A stretch of 39,807 nucleotides of DNA from assembly GCF_000003605.2 (NCBI RefSeq), contig NW_003140828.1:7502-47308 (forward strand), given 5' to 3'. How positions within the stretch are numbered: the first letter of the stretch is position 1; every line of letters starts with the position of its first letter. Position numbers and translations under genes: made by a program. Source of the DNA: Saccoglossus kowalevskii. Taxonomy: Eukaryota; Hemichordata; Enteropneusta; Harrimaniidae. Under the pieces are notes generated by a model. It was not told where the DNA came from. It ran no database searches and worked only from the letters and a program-made list of their open reading frames with translations. Below, one piece after another: positions 36,344 through 39,807 of the stretch.

Positions 36344-37130
36344 ATTAGTCCCCATTCGGAAGAAGTCCGAAAACGGGGTCTTATAATTCGGTCTCCGTCC
36401 GTCCATGCGTCTGTCCATGCGTGCGTGCGTCCGTCTGTCCAGAGTCATATCTCAGAATCCCTTGGACCGATTCCGTTCATTCTTTGCATGTGCCTAGTAC
36501 TTTATGTGGGACATATGCACACGCAGTGGTTTAGCTATTCGATTCAAAATGGCCGACTGGCAGCCATCTTGTTTTTTGAAAATGTTGTGTTTTGGACATG
36601 CTTTGTCAGTTGTCATTCAAACTTGATACATAGATTATACATGTTAGGATACATGTCCATGACGATTTATTTCACAATTGGATCAAAGATGGTCGACTGG
36701 CAGGCATCTTGTTTTTTGAAAATGTTGTATTTTGGTCATGCTTTGTCAGTTGTCATTCAAACTTGGTACATAGATTATACATGTTAGGATACATGTCCAT
36801 GACGATTTATTTCACAATTGGATCAAAGATGGTCGACTGGCAGGCATCTTGTTTTTTTTATATGCGGTATCTTGGACATGCTCTGTCAGTTTTCAATCAA
36901 ATTTGGCACATACATGTACTTTATACATGTAAGGATACATGTCCATGACAATTTGTTTCAAAATCTGGTCAAGGATGGCCGATTGACAGCCATCTGACTT
37001 TTTGGCCTTACTACTATTTTCATTCGTATTTGGCACATAAATCATACATATCAGTGTGTTTCATAATCAGATCAAAGATGGCTGAATTACGGCTGTTTTT
37101 GTTTTTGGCCATATTACATGTACTACTACA
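36344..37130 (+). mobile_element. Dispersed element: hairpin, GTCCGTCC tract and 140-bp tandem units
   Basis: It begins with a hairpin, CCCCATTCGGA (36350-36360) pairing with TCCGAAAACGGGG (36366-36378). A CCGTCCGTCCATGCGT-type tract follows (about 36391-36440), then ATATCTCAGAATCCCTTGG. Tandem units come next: GG(C/T)CGACTGG starts at 36551, 36691 and 36831 (period exactly 140), with decayed units at 36977 and about 37080. Each unit carries an inverted YY1-like motif, AACTTGRTACATA and GGATACATGTCCATGAC. The open frames at 36332-36948 run through the repeat in shifting phase and are not a gene. The layout is known from many marine invertebrate genomes. Confidence 0.82.
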
Positions 37131-37621
37131 CGGAACACGTGTTTTGATGTAAATAAACAATCTGTTGTATATGCCGCTCAGAACTCAAGTTCCAAGGACA
37201 CGCTCGCGACAACCCCGCGCTTTAATATGACGAGCACAAAGAGAACTTTCAAAAATTTAACAGGGACTGTGTCATTTTCAATGACTTGTTTTGACTAAAT
37301 TCAACACAGCTCCTAGCATGACTCTGGATTTCAATTTTTCTAAACTTAACAATTATTTTTATATCTTATTTCCTGAATTCCCATCAGATAATGGTTGAAT
37401 TATTTAATCTCATTGCAGGGATACAAATCTATGTCAGTGTTATTTCAATTGTTACGTGGTTGATAAAAATATTTATTAATAACATAAATGTCTGGCGCTG
37501 GGGGAAGATGCAGTCATGATTAAATCATAAATCACACATCACATCAACACTGGCAGTCACAATACGTACTACACATGAATTTGGAAATATGTTTTCATCG
37601 AAACTAAATAATGTGGATGTG
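37131..37621. other. Non-coding DNA with a CpG-richer patch
   Basis: No gene is supported. At 37130-37235 CpG is more frequent: ACACGTGT (an E-box) at about 37137, then a forkhead-like GTAAATAAACAA and CGCTCGCGACAACCCCGCGC. Nothing shows an exon. Confidence 0.5.
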
Positions 37622-37814
37622 GGTAATACTGTACTGGACTGAGTTAGCGCCCAGTGTCCTCAACTCAGAAAATCATGATTTTTGTAAAGGTGGGCATTAG
37701 GGTCATTTTGAAGGGAATGGGCGCTTAGCCAAAGGTGAACCCAAAAATAGAAATGTCCCAAATGTAGGAGGTGGGCGCCTAGCCGAGCATGGGTGCTAAC
37801 GTGGTCTGTATTAC
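37622..37814. mobile_element. Inverted-repeat element with GGGCGC motifs (about 193 bp)
   Basis: The left end starts GGTAATACTG and continues GAGTTAGCGCCCA. The reverse complement of the right end is GTAATACAGACCACGTTAGC then ACCCA. The match is clear at the outer GTAATAC and the inner GTTAGCRCCCA, with a length difference between. Inside are TGGGCGCTTAGCCAA and TGGGCGCCTAGCCGAG. This is MITE-like, with no coding capacity. Confidence 0.65.
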
Positions 37815-38520
37815 ATTCCTATCATCTGCAATCTGCCTCATAATGCATGATGGGAAATATATCCTATAACGTGTTATTTCAAGATGGCTGTACTCATCTT
37901 GACTGAATACATTGTTATCATTCAGATATAATTAGATAATCTAAACGCAAACATTTTTAAAAAGCTTGCGTGTAGATGATTTTGTGATGTGATTGAGCTT
38001 CATAAATATGGCCTTTTATTTGAGGAGATTGTCATCATTTTTATGCTGTATAGTGTGGGCGTTGTTGAATTGCTGGTTTCAAAGTACATGTATGCAGGCC
38101 TATTGTGTTTGGATGTGATTGTCATGCTGGTGATGATAGATTGATGCTGTGTGTTGTCTGTCAGTTTTAATGAATAGTTCATTCTGACTCAGTTTTGGAA
38201 TTCAATTAGATTCTGATCACAACATGTGCAGCTCATTGTCATTTTATTGTGTTTCTCAGTGTACTTCACTTCCTGCTGTCATACATCCCATGATGTTCAT
38301 TTGTGTCCTAGTTTCAGCAATTAATTCTGTGCAGATTATGACCTATTTCACATATTGATCAGTTGAAAGTATATTATAGTATATTTACAAATATAGTCAG
38401 TTTTCCAATATTATGTCCATGGTTCCGCTCTAGGTCAACTTCTATCACGTTCACAAATAAAGAATACTAACAAGTATAACAATATAGAACATTTAAAACA
38501 TTACAAATGGGAATCTTTGC
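37815..38520. other. Non-coding DNA
   Basis: No gene is supported. TGCATGATGGGAAATATA (about 37844) resembles part of a ZNF143/Staf motif. At 37880-37901 a perfect 7-bp inverted repeat, CAAGATG...CATCTTG with an 8-base loop, recalls the YY1-like motif of the 36.5-kb element. Confidence 0.5.
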
Positions 38521-39420
38521 AGTTACCCTGTCTGTATGCGTGTGTGTCTGTCCATTCCACTGATATCTCAAGAACCGTATGTTAGTTTTCAATGAAACTT
38601 TGTGTATAGATGCTCTGGGCTAATGCGCAGACTTGACTGGGTTTTGGGTAAAAATCCGTGCATATAATTAACCTAATTTGCATAATGATTAGTACATTTT
38701 CGGCTTTTCCACTGATATCTTGGGTACTAATCATGACATTTCAATGAAACTTACATAGATACATGAGGCGATGCACAGACAGATATGTGAAATATTAATT
38801 ACCTAATTTGCATAATTAATAAATTTTCAGCTTTTGATATTTCAAGTACTATTACTTCATTACATTTCAATGAAACTTTGTTCTAGAGCATTTATGTACC
38901 ATCAACAGACCAGTTTAATTTGAAGTAAAAATGTGTTAATATTAATCAACTAATTTGCATAATTAGTTAATTTTTGGCTTTTCCACTGATATCGCAAGTA
39001 CTATTTATCCCATTTCAATGAATCTTGGTACATTGATGCTCCAGAACAATGCACAGACCCTCTCAGTTTGGGTTAAAATCAGATCATATTATTTACCTAA
39101 TTTGCATAATAAATCAAAATTGTTGGTTCTAATCACATTTCAATGAAACTTTGTCTGTGACAGTACTTATCTTAATTCAAAGAATCTTGGTACATATGTG
39201 CTCTAACAATATGTGATAATCAAATTATTTTTAGGTTTATATACATCTATAATAATTACCTAATTTGCATAATATTTACTTTTCAGCTTTCCACTAATTT
39301 AGTTAGGATTACTCATCACATTATAATGACATTTTATACATGTGTACCCTGAAACAATATACAGACCTAAATGTATTCATAATAATTGCTTAATTTGTAT
39401 AATAATTCATTTGATTCATT
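38521..39420 (+). repeat. Degenerate tandem array, 130-163-bp units, with POU octamers
   Basis: Six units end in an ACCTAATTTGCATAAT-type block starting at 38671, 38801, 38948, 39095, 39258 and 39388 (spacings 130, 147, 147, 163, 130). Each unit also carries all or part of TTTCCACTGATATCTCAAG, CATTTCAATGAAACTTTG and GCACAGAC. The left flank begins with CCTGTCTGTATGCGTGTGTG and TCTGTCC, a pyrimidine/GT tract like that in the 36.3-kb element. Exact ATTTGCAT occurs in the first five units; the sixth is mutated. The right part fades gradually. Confidence 0.88.
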
Positions 39421-39807
39421 GAGGTAATCCACAGACATGATTAGTTTAATGTTGATAAACATGCTTATTGATTATCTATTATTAGCCCATTTCTGATATC
39501 TAAAAAAATCAGATTTAAATTTAATTCATCGCAGAGGTGCTCTGGAACTAATTAGACTAAAAACCATGGATGAAAAATCAAATTTATTTTCTGTATGTAT
39601 TATAAATTTTGATAATGTAAATCACATTTTTTTAATGTTATGCATCTCACAAATAGCAGAAAAAAATTAGTTGCCAAGTTGAAAAGCAAATCTTAAATTT
39701 TGAATAAATTTTAATGTGTCTCTAATACTCTCTCAGCACACGGGAGTTCTTTCTTTCAGAAGGTTGCAATTTTGTAACTCTCATTGGAGATATCAGTTCT
39801 GTTTCAC
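39421..39807. other. AT-rich non-coding DNA to window end
   Basis: No gene or clear repeat is seen after the array fades. Confidence 0.5.

Noticed and set aside
36332-36948. 151-codon open frame and an overlapping 79-codon frame with membrane-like segments
   Set aside because: They run across the hairpin, GTCCGTCC tract and 140-bp tandem units. As 140 is not divisible by three, the same DNA is read in different frames, so the frames are incidental.

Overview
The window looks like nuclear DNA from a marine invertebrate, most likely a mollusc or another lophotrochozoan, though I cannot fix the phylum from sequence alone. The signs are an AT-rich, low-CpG background and a striking excess of the palindrome TACATGTA. 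There are also many short dispersed repeats with inverted ends, several minisatellites, and elements that join a short hairpin to GTCCGTCC-type tracts and tandem units. I find no prokaryotic gene layout, no rRNA, no convincing tRNA and no CRISPR array. No open frame looks like an intact conserved protein. The longest open frames either sit in tandem repeats whose period is a multiple of three or run through transposon-like sequence. The window is best read as intergenic or long-intron DNA dominated by repeats.

Layout. 1-786 is a 30-bp minisatellite cut by the window edge. 787-11970 is mostly single-copy-looking AT-rich DNA. It holds members of a MITE-like family (here family A: 1362-1559, about 2672-2902, probably 8895-9220; another inverted copy lies at 18485-18682), an inverted-repeat element at 5846-6057, and a 75-bp triplication at 7695-7896. 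A second MITE-like family (family B) has two copies of near-identical length, at 11971-12191 and 32611-32832. A minisatellite of about 54 bp (19834-21024) contains the only assembly gap (19882-20180). Smaller arrays follow at 22680-22786 and 23404-23595, then a compound CTGC/CTGT microsatellite at 25951-26118.

From about 29.5 kb the window becomes denser in repeats. It contains a 511-bp insertion-like element with a 7-bp flanking duplication (29579-30089), two 1-kb minisatellites (30695-31749 and 33213-34211), a cluster of CTCF-like motifs (34811-34950) and the 3' end of a probable LINE (35283-35609). It ends with a 140-bp tandem element carrying inverted YY1-like motifs (36344-37130), a GGGCGC-bearing inverted-repeat element (37622-37814), and an array whose units each carry a POU octamer (38521-39420).

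There are no genes here whose joint action can be described. The main content is a set of non-autonomous mobile elements and satellites. Several carry matches to animal transcription-factor motifs (nuclear-receptor direct or everted repeats, POU octamer, YY1-like, CTCF-like, NRF1-like). Whether any of these act as regulatory sites is inference only.
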